This document shows positions 8,063 to 16,037 of a stretch of DNA of 25,307 nucleotides, piece after piece. How positions within the stretch are numbered: the stretch's first letter is position 1; every line of letters begins with the position of its first letter. The stretch is from JBKHBQ01 sp046542305 (GTDB lineage Bacteria > Bacteroidota > Bacteroidia > Bacteroidales > 4484-276). The stretch spans positions 1-25,307 of the forward strand of contig JBKHBQ010000020.1 of assembly GCA_046542305.1 (NCBI GenBank). The letters run 5' to 3'. The position numbers and the translations under genes are program-made. The notes beneath the pieces are model-generated. The model was not told the origin of the DNA and did no database searches. It worked only from the letters and a program-made list of their open reading frames with translations.

Positions 8063-8242
8063 ATGAGCAAGATAAAAATCAGGCAGATCAAGAGTGGCAT
8101 CGGACGCCCGCTGAGGCAGAAGCGTACATTGCAGGCGCTCGGTATTAAAAAAATGCACCACCAGGTGGAGCACGAAGCCACCCCCCAGATTCTGGGAATG
8201 GTAGAAAAGATCAGGCATTTAGTGGAAGTTGAAGAAGTATAA
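8063..8242 (+). CDS. rpmD: 50S ribosomal protein L30
   Basis: L30 is a small 50S protein that is absent from some bacteria. The product is 59 residues from the ATG at 8063, the family length. An upstream in-frame extension exists (to 8018) but would overlap rpsE and does not match the family, so it was rejected. The sequence shows IKIRQIKSGIGRPLRQKRTL and ALGIKKMHHQVEHEATPQIL, followed by a short helix with GMVEKIRHLVEVEEV, all characteristic. It lies between rpsE and rplO as usual. Confidence 0.97.
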   Translation: MSKIKIRQIKSGIGRPLRQKRTLQALGIKKMHHQVEHEATPQILGMVEKIRHLVEVEEV

Positions 8243-8265
8243 ATTTTGCTAACAGATATTTGAAA

Positions 8266-8712
8266 ATGGATTTAAGTAATCTAAAACCAGCAGAAGGCTC
8301 AACCAAAAACAGGAAGAGAATCGGCCGCGGCCAGGGATCAGGCAGAGGCGGTACCTCAACCAGGGGCCACAAAGGGGCCAAATCCAGGTCGGGTTACAAG
8401 CGTAAGATCGGCTTTGAAGGCGGCCAGATGCCCCTGTACCGTAGAATTCCCAAGGGCGGCTTTAAAAATATCAACAGGGTGGAATACCGTGGCATCAACA
8501 TCGACGCGCTGCAAAAGCTCGCCGAGGAGAAGAATATCACGGCTATCGACCTGGATGTGCTCATCGATAACGGCCTCGCTCAGAAAAAGGATCTCATCAA
8601 GATCCTGGGACGCGGCGAACTTTCGGCCAAACTCGAAGTGAAAGCACATGCATTTACAAAGGCTGCAGCTAAGGCGATCGAAGATCAAGGTGGTGTTGCA
8701 ACTAAAATCTAA
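8266..8712 (+). CDS. rplO: 50S ribosomal protein L15
   Basis: L15 is a late-assembly 50S protein with a long basic, glycine-rich N-terminal arm threaded through 23S rRNA. The product is 148 residues from the ATG at 8266. A TTG two codons earlier is less likely because MDLSNLKPAEGS is the normal start. The arm includes RKRIGRGQGSGRGGTSTRGH and GYKRKIGFEGGQMPLYRRIP, and the C-terminal globular part ends KAHAFTKAAAKAIEDQGG. Its stop is six bases before the secY start. Confidence 0.97.
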   Translation: MDLSNLKPAEGSTKNRKRIGRGQGSGRGGTSTRGHKGAKSRSGYKRKIGFEGGQMPLYRRIPKGGFKNINRVEYRGINIDALQKLAEEKNITAIDLDVLIDNGLAQKKDLIKILGRGELSAKLEVKAHAFTKAAAKAIEDQGGVATKI

Positions 8713-8718
8713 TGTTTG

Positions 8719-10083
8719 ATGAAAAAATTTATCGAAACCATACGAAACATCTATAAGATCGAAGATCTGAGAAACAGGATCGCGTTCACCCTTGGTATCA
8801 TCCTGCTCTACAGGTTGGGATCTTATGTTGTACTTCCGGGTGTTGATCCTGATATGCTTGATGCACTCCAGCAGCAGGCCTCATCCGGATTGCTCGGGCT
8901 GCTGAATATGTTTTCGGGAGGCGCGTTTTCAAATGCCTCAATTTTCGCCCTCGGTATCATGCCTTACATCTCGGCATCTATCGTAGTGCAGTTGCTGGGT
9001 ATGGCCATACCTTATTTCCAGCGTCTGCAAAAGGAAGGCGAAAGCGGAAGAAAGAAAATCAACCAGATCACCCGTTACCTTACGGTAATCATCCTGATTT
9101 TCCAATCGCCCGCATACATCGCCAACCTCGTAGGGCAGTTGCCGCCGGAAGGCATTTATCCGTTCAGCCCGAATGTTACATCGCATTCAATCTTTTCGTT
9201 CTTCGGAATTTCATCCATCATTATGCTTACGGCAGGTTCGATGTTTGTAATGTGGCTGGGTGAAAAAATTACCGACAAAGGAATTGGTAACGGTATCTCG
9301 CTGATTATTATGATCGGGATCATTGCCAATCTGCCTTTCGCACTCTTTGCCGAATTCATTTCGCGCATGGAAGAGCAGGGCGGAGGTCTGGTGATCTTTA
9401 TCGTGGAGATCCTTATCCTGGTAGGTGTAATCCTGCTTACCATCTTGCTGGTACAGGGAACCCGCCGCATACCGGTACAGTACGCCAAGCGCGTGGTAGG
9501 AAACAAGCAGTACGGTGGTGTCCGTCAGTATATCCCGCTTAAGGTGAATGCTGCAGGGGTTATGCCCATCATTTTTGCACAGGCCATCATGTTTCTGCCG
9601 CTCACCATTGCACAGTATGCACAATCGGAAACCCTCACCGGATTTGCAGCCACTTTCACCAATATCAACGGATTCTGGTATAACTTTGTGTTTTTCCTGA
9701 TGATCGTGTTGTTTACCTATTTCTACACCGCGATTACGGTAAATCCCAACCAGATGGCCGAAGATATGAAGAAAAACGGCGGATTCATCCCCGGCGTAAA
9801 ACCCGGAAAACGTACGGCGGAATTTATCGACAACGTGATGTCGAAGATCACCCTGCCCGGTTCGTTGTTCCTGGGTTTTGTAGCCATCATGCCTGCATTT
9901 GTGAGCCTGATCGGAGTCAACCAGCAGTTTGCACAATTTTACGGCGGTACATCACTGCTGATTCTTGTGGGTGTGGTGCTCGACACGCTGCAGCAAATCG
10001 AAAGCCACCTGCTCATGCGTCACTACGACGGACTGACAAAGTCGGGAAGGATCAAAGGCAGAACCGGCGCATACAGTATGTAG
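8719..10083 (+). CDS. secY: Protein translocase subunit SecY
   Basis: SecY forms the protein-conducting channel of the inner membrane with SecE and SecG, working with SecA and the ribosome. The product is 454 residues with about ten hydrophobic segments, the normal SecY architecture. The start is the ATG at 8719 (MKKFIETIRNIYKIEDLRNR); an in-frame TTG just before it is less likely. Seen are the plug region LLNMFSGGAFSNASIFALGI, the TM2 block MPYISASIVVQLL, the cytosolic loop RRIPVQYAKRVVG with GGVRQYIPLKVNAAGVMPII, and the C5 loop GGFIPGVKPGKRT. The C-terminal tail ends HYDGLTKSGRIKGRTGAYSM. It is followed directly by map, with no adk between. Confidence 0.98.
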   Translation: MKKFIETIRNIYKIEDLRNRIAFTLGIILLYRLGSYVVLPGVDPDMLDALQQQASSGLLGLLNMFSGGAFSNASIFALGIMPYISASIVVQLLGMAIPYFQRLQKEGESGRKKINQITRYLTVIILIFQSPAYIANLVGQLPPEGIYPFSPNVTSHSIFSFFGISSIIMLTAGSMFVMWLGEKITDKGIGNGISLIIMIGIIANLPFALFAEFISRMEEQGGGLVIFIVEILILVGVILLTILLVQGTRRIPVQYAKRVVGNKQYGGVRQYIPLKVNAAGVMPIIFAQAIMFLPLTIAQYAQSETLTGFAATFTNINGFWYNFVFFLMIVLFTYFYTAITVNPNQMAEDMKKNGGFIPGVKPGKRTAEFIDNVMSKITLPGSLFLGFVAIMPAFVSLIGVNQQFAQFYGGTSLLILVGVVLDTLQQIESHLLMRHYDGLTKSGRIKGRTGAYSM

Positions 10084-10110
10084 AATTGAAAAAGGAAGCG
10101 GGGAACGTTA

Positions 10111-10902
10111 ATGGTTCTTACGAAGACTGAAGAAGAAATAGAATTAATAAGAGAAAGTTCTTTACTTGTTGGTAAAACGCTGGCAGAAGTAGCCGCCCAC
10201 ATCAGGCCCGGCATCACCACGCTGCAGCTCGATAAAATCGCCGAAACCTTTATCCGCGATCATGGTGCCACACCCGGTTTCAAAGGGTATCACGGTTTTC
10301 CCGGATCGCTGTGTACTTCGGTAAACGATGTTGTGGTGCATGGTATTCCGGGCAATTTGGAGCTTAGGGATGGCGACATCATTTCCATCGACTGCGGGGT
10401 AAAAATGAACGGTTTTTACGGAGATTCGGCATATACCTTCGCAGTAGGGGAGGTGGCGCCTGAAGTACTCAAGCTGATGCAACGCACCAAAGAATCGCTC
10501 TGCAAAGGTATCGAAGCCGCTGTAGCCGGAAACCGTATCGGCGACATTGGATATGCCGTGCAGCACTATGTGGAACAATTTGGATATTCGGTGGTGCGCG
10601 ACCTGGTAGGCCACGGCCTGGGACGCGAGTTGCACGAAAAACCGGAAGTTCCTAACTTTGGCAGGCGCGGAAAGGGCAAGGAGTTGAAAGTAGGAATGGT
10701 TCTTGCTATCGAGCCGATGATCAACCTGGGAAAAAAAGAAGTGTACCAGGAGCGCGACGGATGGACCATCAGAACCACCGACCACAGGCCCTCAGCTCAC
10801 TACGAACACGATGTGGTGGTGCGAAAAGACCAGGCGGAAATTTTATCTACATTCGATTTTATTGAACAGGCAATTATAAAGAACCAACTCATAACAAGTT
10901 AA
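10111..10902 (+). CDS. map: Type I methionine aminopeptidase
   Basis: The enzyme removes the N-terminal methionine from new proteins at the ribosome in the cytoplasm. The 263-residue product has the pita-bread fold motifs and all five metal ligands: Asp94 (SIDCGVKMNGF), Asp105 (GDSAYTF), His168 (LVGHGLGRELHEKPEVPNFG), Glu201 (LAIEPMI) and Glu232 (YEHDVVV). The substrate-site His77 lies in NDVVVHGIP. There is no N-terminal zinc-finger extension, so it is a type Ia-like enzyme. It lies 27 bases after secY and 19 before infA, the common secY-map-infA arrangement. Confidence 0.98.
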   Translation: MVLTKTEEEIELIRESSLLVGKTLAEVAAHIRPGITTLQLDKIAETFIRDHGATPGFKGYHGFPGSLCTSVNDVVVHGIPGNLELRDGDIISIDCGVKMNGFYGDSAYTFAVGEVAPEVLKLMQRTKESLCKGIEAAVAGNRIGDIGYAVQHYVEQFGYSVVRDLVGHGLGRELHEKPEVPNFGRRGKGKELKVGMVLAIEPMINLGKKEVYQERDGWTIRTTDHRPSAHYEHDVVVRKDQAEILSTFDFIEQAIIKNQLITS

Positions 10903-10921
10903 ACAGAACATAGTAAAAAGT

Positions 10922-11140
10922 ATGGCTAAGCAACCGGTAATTGAACAAGACGGTACAGTAATCGAATCATTGGGAAATGCAATGTTCAGGGTTGAACTGG
11001 AAAACGGGCATGTGATCACCGCCCACATTTCAGGAAAAATGCGCATGCACTACATCAAGATTCTGCCCGGCGACCGTGTGAAGATTGCCATGTCGCCATA
11101 CGACTTGTCAAAAGGAAGAATTACGTTCAGATACAAATAA
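10922..11140 (+). CDS. infA: Translation initiation factor IF-1
   Basis: IF-1 occupies the A site of the 30S subunit during initiation. The 72-residue product is exactly the usual length and is an S1-like OB fold. It begins MAKQPVIEQDGTVIESLGNA and continues MFRVELENGHVITAHISGKM, then RMHYIKILPGDRVKIAMSPY and a final KGRITFRYK. It lies 19 bases after map and 11 before rpmJ. Highly conserved and intact. Confidence 0.99.
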   Translation: MAKQPVIEQDGTVIESLGNAMFRVELENGHVITAHISGKMRMHYIKILPGDRVKIAMSPYDLSKGRITFRYK

Positions 11141-11151
11141 TAAATGCAGTT

Positions 11152-11268
11152 ATGAAAGTCAGAGCATCATTAAAGAAGAGAACACCGGATTGCAAGATCG
11201 TACGCCGCAAGGGAAGACTGTACGTGATTAACAAGAAAAATCCCAAGTACAAACAAAGACAGGGTTAA
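11152..11268 (+). CDS. rpmJ: 50S ribosomal protein L36, zinc-ligand-poor form
   Basis: L36 is the smallest 50S protein and stabilises 23S rRNA near the factor-binding site. Translation from the ATG at 11152 gives 38 residues: MKVRASLKKRTPDCKIVRRK, then GRLYVINKKNPKYKQRQG. Length and both ends match L36 perfectly. The E. coli protein binds zinc through Cys11, Cys14, Cys27 and His33; here these positions are Thr, Cys, Asn and Tyr, so the zinc site is lost. It sits between infA and rpsM as expected. At 117 bases it is easy to miss by length-filtered gene finding. Confidence 0.97.
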   Translation: MKVRASLKKRTPDCKIVRRKGRLYVINKKNPKYKQRQG

Positions 11269-11290
11269 TAACAATTAAACACAGGATAAT

Positions 11291-11671
11291 ATGGCACGTA
11301 TTGCAGGTATCGACCTACCGAAAAATAAAAGAGGCGTTGTTGGCCTGACCTACATTCACGGCATCGGTCACAGTCTCGCAGCCGAAATACTCGAGCGCGT
11401 GGGTGTTGATATTAACAAGAAAGTCCAGGACTGGGACGATGACGAGCAGACCAAGATCAGAAACCTTATCAGCGACGAATACAAAGTAGAAGGTGCATTG
11501 CGCTCGGAAGTTCAAATGAACATCAAGCGACTGATGGACATCGGAACCTATCGCGGAATCCGGCATCGTCTGGGATTGCCCTTGCGCGGCCAGTCCACCA
11601 AAAACAATGCCCGTACGCGTAAAGGAAGAAAGAAAACCGTTGCCAACAAAAAGAAGGCGCCCAAGGGTTAA
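11291..11671 (+). CDS. rpsM: 30S ribosomal protein S13
   Basis: S13 is in the 30S head, contacts the P-site tRNA and forms bridges to the 50S subunit. The 126-residue product starts MARIAGIDLPKNKRGVVGLT. It has the helix-hairpin-helix-like YIHGIGHSLAAEIL and the basic C-terminal tail beginning RGIRHRLGLPLRGQSTKNNA and ending in KKKAPKG. It lies 22 bases after rpmJ and opens the alpha part of the cluster (S13, S11, S4, RpoA, L17). A 60-base gap separates it from rpsK. Confidence 0.98.
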   Translation: MARIAGIDLPKNKRGVVGLTYIHGIGHSLAAEILERVGVDINKKVQDWDDDEQTKIRNLISDEYKVEGALRSEVQMNIKRLMDIGTYRGIRHRLGLPLRGQSTKNNARTRKGRKKTVANKKKAPKG

Positions 11672-11731
11672 TGCCCCGGCAGGTTGATCAATTTGTTTTT
11701 GCAGATAATAAGAAAGAAAGAATAATATACA

Positions 11732-12133
11732 ATGGCAAAACAAGCAAAATCAGGAGGCAAGGCTACCAAGAAAAGGGTTGTAAAAGTAGAACCCATCGGA
11801 AGGGCCTATATCAGTGCTTCATTCAACAACATTATCGTTACCCTCACCAACAGCACCGGACAGGTGATCTCGTGGTCATCGTCAGGGAAAATGGGTTTCA
11901 GGGGTTCAAAGAAAAATACCCCCTACGCCGCCCAGACTGCCGCAGAGGATTGTGCGAAAAAAGCATACGACCTCGGACTGCGCAAGGTGAAAGTGTACGT
12001 GAAAGGCCCCGGCTCAGGCAGGGAATCAGCCATCCGTACCATTCACTCGGCCGGTATCGAAGTAATGGAAATCAACGATGTTACCCCATTGCCACACAAC
12101 GGGTGCCGTCCGCCCAAACGCAGAAGGGTATAA
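11732..12133 (+). CDS. rpsK: 30S ribosomal protein S11
   Basis: S11 lies on the platform of the 30S subunit near the E-site mRNA. The 133-residue product has a lysine-rich N-terminus (MAKQAKSGGKATKKRVVKVE). The family blocks GRAYISASFNNIIVTLT and GKMGFRGSKKNTPYAAQTAA are present, and the C-terminus is VKGPGSGRESAIRTIHSAGI followed by NGCRPPKRRRV. A frame overlapping it from 11671 is non-coding. It is 43 bases before rpsD. Confidence 0.98.
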   Translation: MAKQAKSGGKATKKRVVKVEPIGRAYISASFNNIIVTLTNSTGQVISWSSSGKMGFRGSKKNTPYAAQTAAEDCAKKAYDLGLRKVKVYVKGPGSGRESAIRTIHSAGIEVMEINDVTPLPHNGCRPPKRRRV

Positions 12134-12176
12134 TTTGATTTACTTAAGTAGAACATTAAAAATCAATACATAGAAC

Positions 12177-12779
12177 ATGGCAAGATACATTGGGCCAAGA
12201 ACAAAGATTTCGAGAAAATTTGGTGAACCTATCTACGGTCCGGATACCTATTTCGAAAAGAAAAGCTATCCCCCGGGACAACATGGGTTGAACAAAAGAA
12301 GAAAGAAATCTTCCGAATATGGAATTCAGCTTGCTGAGAAACAGAAGGCAAAGTATACCTATGGCATTCTCGAAAAGCAGTTCCGCAACACATTTAAGAA
12401 AGCCAGCAGCAAAAAAGGTATCACCGGTGAGGTACTTCTTCAGCTTATCGAAGCACGCCTCGACAATGTGGTATTCCGCCTGGGGATTGCTCCCACACGG
12501 GCTGCTGCACGTCAATTGGTATCGCACAGGCATATCCTGCTCAACGGAGAGGTGGTGAATATTCCTTCGGCATCCGTTAAACCCGGCGACATTGTCTCGG
12601 TGCGCGAGCGCTCCAAATCGCTCGAAGCCATCACCGATTCGGTAGCATCACGTTCAAGTTTCTCGTGGCTCGAATGGGACGAGGATAAACTGGCAGGAAA
12701 ATTCCTGAACTATCCGGAAAGGTCCGAAATTCCCGAGAACATCAACGAACAGCTTATCGTTGAGCTTTACTCGAAGTAA
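12177..12779 (+). CDS. rpsD: 30S ribosomal protein S4
   Basis: S4 is a primary 16S rRNA-binding protein, part of the mRNA helicase site, and in E. coli the repressor of the alpha operon. The 200-residue product starts MARYIGPRTKISRKFGEPIY. The S4 RNA-binding domain is at about residues 90-150, with LIEARLDNVVFRLGIAPTRA, then RQLVSHRHILLNGEVVNIPS and VKPGDIVSVRER. The N-terminal cysteines of zinc-binding S4 forms are absent. It lies between rpsK and rpoA. No obvious autoregulatory pseudoknot was assessed. Confidence 0.98.
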   Translation: MARYIGPRTKISRKFGEPIYGPDTYFEKKSYPPGQHGLNKRRKKSSEYGIQLAEKQKAKYTYGILEKQFRNTFKKASSKKGITGEVLLQLIEARLDNVVFRLGIAPTRAAARQLVSHRHILLNGEVVNIPSASVKPGDIVSVRERSKSLEAITDSVASRSSFSWLEWDEDKLAGKFLNYPERSEIPENINEQLIVELYSK

Positions 12780-12814
12780 ACATTAGTTAATTAAAAACCC
12801 AAAGGTTTAAAATC

Positions 12815-13807
12815 ATGGCAATTTTAGCATTTCAAAAGCCCGACAAAGTAATAATGATCGAATCGGATGATTACAATGGGAAATTTGAGTTTCGCCCCTT
12901 GGAGCCCGGTTTCGGTATTACAATAGGAAATGCCCTGCGCAGAATCCTGTTGTCGTCTTTGGAAGGTTTTGCCATAACAAATATACGAATTGAAGGTGTG
13001 GAACAGGAGTTCTCCACCATCAAAGGCGTAGTGGAAGATGTTACGGAGATTATTCTTAACCTCAAGCAGATCCGCTTTAAGCGCCTGGTGGAAGACGAAA
13101 ATTCCGAAAAAATCCACATCGTAATTTCGGGACAGGAAACATTTAAAGCCGGCGATATCAATAAATATCTGTCGGTTTTTCAGGTACTGAATCCTGAGGT
13201 GGAAATCTGCCACATGGAACCCAATGTAAAGATCTCCATGGAACTTACCATCACCAAAGGTAGGGGATATGTTCCGGCAGAGGAAAACAAGGTGATGAAT
13301 GCCCCTATAGGTACCATCGCCATGGATTCCATCCACACCCCCCTCAAAAACGTGACCTTCCACGTTGAGAACTACAGGGTAGAGCAGAAAACCGACTACG
13401 AAAAACTCGTGATCGATATCACAACCGACGGATCCATACATCCCAAGGATGCCCTTAAGGAAGCAGCCAAGATTTTAATTCATCATTTCATGCTTTTCTC
13501 CGACGAGAAAATCACACTGGAAACCGAAGAAAAGAACGTTACAGAGGAATTCGACGAAAATTCGCTGCACGTACGTCAGTTGCTCAAAACCAAGCTGGTC
13601 GACCTCGACCTGTCGGTGAGGGCGCTCAACTGTCTGAAGGCAGCCGATGTGGAAACCCTCGGCGATTTGGTGGCTTTCAACAAAAACGACCTGTTGAAGT
13701 TCAGGAACTTTGGTAAAAAATCACTCACCGAGCTTGAAGAACTCGTGAAATCGAAAAACCTGGAGTTTGGCATGAATGTTTCGAAGTATAAATTAGACAA
13801 GGAATAA
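12815..13807 (+). CDS. rpoA: DNA-directed RNA polymerase subunit alpha
   Basis: The alpha subunit dimerises to start RNA polymerase assembly, and its C-terminal domain binds UP elements and activators. The 330-residue product has the usual length. The N-terminal domain shows RPLEPGFGITIGNALRRILL, SSLEGFAITNIRIEGVEQEF and STIKGVVEDVTEIILNLKQI. After an acidic linker (about residues 235-250) the C-terminal domain has two helix-hairpin-helix motifs: LDLSVRALNCLKAADVETLG and LLKFRNFGKKSLTELEELV. It lies 35 bases after rpsD and seven before rplQ, the classical alpha operon order. Confidence 0.99.
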   Translation: MAILAFQKPDKVIMIESDDYNGKFEFRPLEPGFGITIGNALRRILLSSLEGFAITNIRIEGVEQEFSTIKGVVEDVTEIILNLKQIRFKRLVEDENSEKIHIVISGQETFKAGDINKYLSVFQVLNPEVEICHMEPNVKISMELTITKGRGYVPAEENKVMNAPIGTIAMDSIHTPLKNVTFHVENYRVEQKTDYEKLVIDITTDGSIHPKDALKEAAKILIHHFMLFSDEKITLETEEKNVTEEFDENSLHVRQLLKTKLVDLDLSVRALNCLKAADVETLGDLVAFNKNDLLKFRNFGKKSLTELEELVKSKNLEFGMNVSKYKLDKE

Positions 13808-13814
13808 TTGAAAA

Positions 13815-14513
13815 ATGAGACACCGCAGGAAATTCAATCACTTAAGCAGAACGAGCGCGCACCGCAGGGCCATGCTGTCGAATATGGCTACTTCGCTGAT
13901 CTTGCACAAACGCATTACCACGACCGTAGCCAAGGCCAAAGCCCTGAGAACTTATGTTGAGCCGCTGATCACACGTTCCAAGGAAGATACGACCCACTCC
14001 AGGAGGATGGTGTTTAGCTATCTGCAAAGTAAGGAGGCCGTGAATGAACTGTTCAGGGAAATCTCTGTTAAGATAGCTGATCGTCCGGGCGGATATACCC
14101 GCATCATTAAAATGGGCAACCGCGTGGGTGACAATGCAGATATGGCGCTCATCGAACTGGTTGACTACAACGAGCATCTGCTTGACACAGCCGGCCCAGC
14201 AGGCGAGGAAAAATCGACAGGACGCCGTCGCAAAAGAAGAGGTTCAGGTAAAGGTAAATCAGAAACCCAGGCAACCGATCAGCCTGAGCAAAAAGCCAAA
14301 AAGCCCGTAGCAGCGCCCGTGGAAGAGGAAGAAGAAAAATCCGCTGATCAGGAGGAGCCTAAAGCCAAAGCTGCGCAGGAACAGACTGAAACAGAGCAGA
14401 AAAACGAAGAAACCAAAGCAGAGGTAGCTGAACAACCTAAGGCCGAAGCGAAAGAAGAAGAAACCACCGAAGAAAAGCCGGAAGAGGATAAGAAAGAAGA
14501 GGACAAGAAGTAG
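13815..14513 (+). CDS. rplQ: 50S ribosomal protein L17 with long charged C-terminal extension
   Basis: L17 sits near the exit tunnel on the solvent side of the 50S subunit. Residues 1 to about 125 are the standard protein: MRHRRKFNHLSRTSAHRRAM, then NMATSLILHKRITTTVAKAK and a final ALIELVDYNE. The usual family length is 115-130 residues, but this product has 232. The extra part begins with a basic patch (GRRRKRRGSGKGK, residues 136-148), then about 80 residues made almost only of Glu, Lys, Ala, Gln and Thr, ending EEDKKEEDKK. It is probably disordered. The frame is open and ends just before a terminator, so it is a real extension and not a readthrough artefact. Confidence 0.95.
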   Translation: MRHRRKFNHLSRTSAHRRAMLSNMATSLILHKRITTTVAKAKALRTYVEPLITRSKEDTTHSRRMVFSYLQSKEAVNELFREISVKIADRPGGYTRIIKMGNRVGDNADMALIELVDYNEHLLDTAGPAGEEKSTGRRRKRRGSGKGKSETQATDQPEQKAKKPVAAPVEEEEEKSADQEEPKAKAAQEQTETEQKNEETKAEVAEQPKAEAKEEETTEEKPEEDKKEEDKK

Positions 14514-14554
14514 ACTGACTTTTCTCACCAGGTTTCTTTTAGCATAAGAAAAAC

Positions 14555-14589
14555 AGGATGAAGCGACCGTACTGCTTTGTCCTTTTTTT
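14555..14589 (+). terminator. Intrinsic terminator of the ribosomal operon
   Basis: AGGATGAAGC (14555-14564) pairs with GCTTTGTCCT (14574-14583) over ten base pairs, two of them G-U, around a nine-base loop. A run of seven T begins at the base of the stem (14583-14589). It lies 41 bases after the rplQ stop and 32 before the eno start, so it should end the S10-spc-alpha transcript. Enolase therefore probably has its own promoter or depends on partial readthrough. No clear TAnnTTTG box was found between this hairpin and eno. Confidence 0.85.
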
Positions 14590-14621
14590 GTAATGAGACG
14601 TTTAATTTAAAAAATATTATT

Positions 14622-15911
14622 ATGAGCTCAATTATTAATGTACATGCCCGCCAAATTCTTGATTCCCGCGGAAACCCTACCGTGGAAGTTGAAGTGATAA
14701 CCGATAGCGGTATCATTGGTCGTGCTGCCGTACCCTCGGGAGCATCTACCGGAATTCACGAAGCTGTGGAACTGCGCGATGGTGACAATGAACACTATCT
14801 TGGAAAAAGCGTCCGCAAAGCCGTACATAATGTCAACAGCATTATCAATGAAGAGTTGAAAGGACTTTACATCAACGACCAGGAAGAAATCGACAACAAA
14901 ATGCTTGAGATCGATGGTACCTCCAATAAAGGCAATCTCGGCGCAAATGCCATTCTTGGCGTTTCGCTTGCCTGTGCCCATGCCGGAGCCCTCGAAACCG
15001 GTCAGTCGCTCTTCCGCTATGTGGGTGGCGTTAGCGCCAATACCCTGCCTATTCCGTTAATGAATATCCTTAACGGTGGTTCGCATGCCGACAACAGCAT
15101 CGACTTTCAGGAATTTATGATCATGCCTGTGGGAGCCCCCACATTTGCCGAAGCCCTGCGCATGGGTGCCGAGGTGTTTCACAACCTTAAATCCGTTCTG
15201 AAAAAAGGCGGTTACTCCACCAATGTAGGTGATGAAGGTGGTTTTGCACCCAACCTCAAATCCAACGAGGAAGCCATCAAGGTGGTGCTACAGGCCATCG
15301 AAAAAGCAGGATACAAGCCCGGCGAAGATATTTACCTGGCCCTCGATCCGGCATCGTCGGAATACTACGAGGCCGAAGAAAATGTGTATCACCTCAAATG
15401 GTCTACCGGCGAAAAACTAAGCCCGGCAGAAATGGTGGATTTCTGGAATAACTGGGTTGAAAAGTATCCGATCATCTCCATCGAAGACGGTATGGCCGAA
15501 GACGACTGGGATGGCTGGAAACTGATGACCGACAAGATGGGACAAAAGATTCAGCTTGTAGGCGACGACTTGTTTGTGACCAATACCAGGCGCCTGCAAG
15601 AAGGGATTGATAAAGGCGTAGGCAATTCCATCCTTGTAAAAGTCAACCAGATCGGTACTCTCACCGAAACCATTAAGGCAGTTAACCTGGCTTACCGCAA
15701 TTCGTATACTGCCGTAATGAGCCACCGCTCCGGCGAAACCGAAGACACTACCATTGCCGACCTGGCCGTAGCCCTCAACACCGGTCTGATCAAAACCGGC
15801 TCGGCAAGCCGCTCCGACAGGATCGCAAAATACAACCAGTTGCTCCGCATCGAAGAACAACTGGGTAAATCTGCTTATTACCCGGGCAAAAATTTCAAAT
15901 ATGCCCGGTAA
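14622..15911 (+). CDS. eno: Enolase (phosphopyruvate hydratase)
   Basis: Enolase converts 2-phosphoglycerate to phosphoenolpyruvate in cytoplasmic glycolysis and gluconeogenesis. The product is 429 residues from the ATG at 14622 (MSSIINVHARQILDSRGNPT), the normal length; an in-frame ATG at 14577 would start inside the preceding terminator and was rejected. Active-site residues are all present: Glu205 (GDEGGFAPN), magnesium ligands Asp242 (ALDPASSEYY), Glu288 (SIEDGMAEDDWDGW) and Asp315 (VGDDLF), catalytic base Lys340 (VKVNQIGTLTET), His368 (MSHRSGETEDT) and Lys391 (IKTGSASRSDR). It is a single transcription unit bounded by hairpins on both sides. Confidence 0.98.
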   Translation: MSSIINVHARQILDSRGNPTVEVEVITDSGIIGRAAVPSGASTGIHEAVELRDGDNEHYLGKSVRKAVHNVNSIINEELKGLYINDQEEIDNKMLEIDGTSNKGNLGANAILGVSLACAHAGALETGQSLFRYVGGVSANTLPIPLMNILNGGSHADNSIDFQEFMIMPVGAPTFAEALRMGAEVFHNLKSVLKKGGYSTNVGDEGGFAPNLKSNEEAIKVVLQAIEKAGYKPGEDIYLALDPASSEYYEAEENVYHLKWSTGEKLSPAEMVDFWNNWVEKYPIISIEDGMAEDDWDGWKLMTDKMGQKIQLVGDDLFVTNTRRLQEGIDKGVGNSILVKVNQIGTLTETIKAVNLAYRNSYTAVMSHRSGETEDTTIADLAVALNTGLIKTGSASRSDRIAKYNQLLRIEEQLGKSAYYPGKNFKYAR

Positions 15912-15940
15912 GCAGCCTGGATTTTTCATAACAGCATAAC

Positions 15941-16017
15941 GTCCCGGTTACGTAGCGAACAATCTGCAATTAATCTTGTTGTATTGTTCGTTCCCACGTT
16001 ACCGGGACTTCTTTTTT
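15941..16017 (+). terminator. Long-stem intrinsic terminator after eno
   Basis: GTCCCGGT (15941-15948) pairs with ACCGGGAC (16001-16008). Inside it ACGT pairs with ACGT, and after a small internal loop CGAACAAT (15956-15963) pairs with ATTGTTCG (15983-15990) around a loop of about 19 bases. The outer stem is followed at once by TTCTTTTTT. Two separated, well-matched arms make a stem longer than a minimal terminator. It is oriented to end the eno transcript 30 bases after its stop. Confidence 0.85.
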
Positions 16018-16037
16018 AACTCAAAAAATGCCATATT

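Noticed and set aside
9211..9936. Long minus-strand frame of 241 codons inside secY
   Set aside because: Antisense of a conserved gene; His/Asp/Gln-rich product without domain features.
10084..10110. Missing adk between secY and map as a possible deletion
   Set aside because: The junction is clean and the secY-map-infA order is, to my knowledge, common in Bacteroidota, so it is not an anomaly.
11671..12138. Open frame of 155 codons overlapping the S11 gene
   Set aside because: It is the same strand in another frame, Arg/Lys/Gln-rich without family resemblance, and S11 in the overlapping frame is unmistakable.
14259..14528. Minus-strand frame encoding a Phe/Leu-rich hydrophobic protein
   Set aside because: It is the antisense shadow of the Glu/Lys codons in the L17 extension; the reverse complement of GAA/AAG codons gives Phe and Leu.
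15971..15978. TAATCTTG, a one-mismatch -7 box before the TapB-like gene
   Set aside because: It lies in the loop of the eno terminator, differs from consensus at an important T, and has no -33 element.
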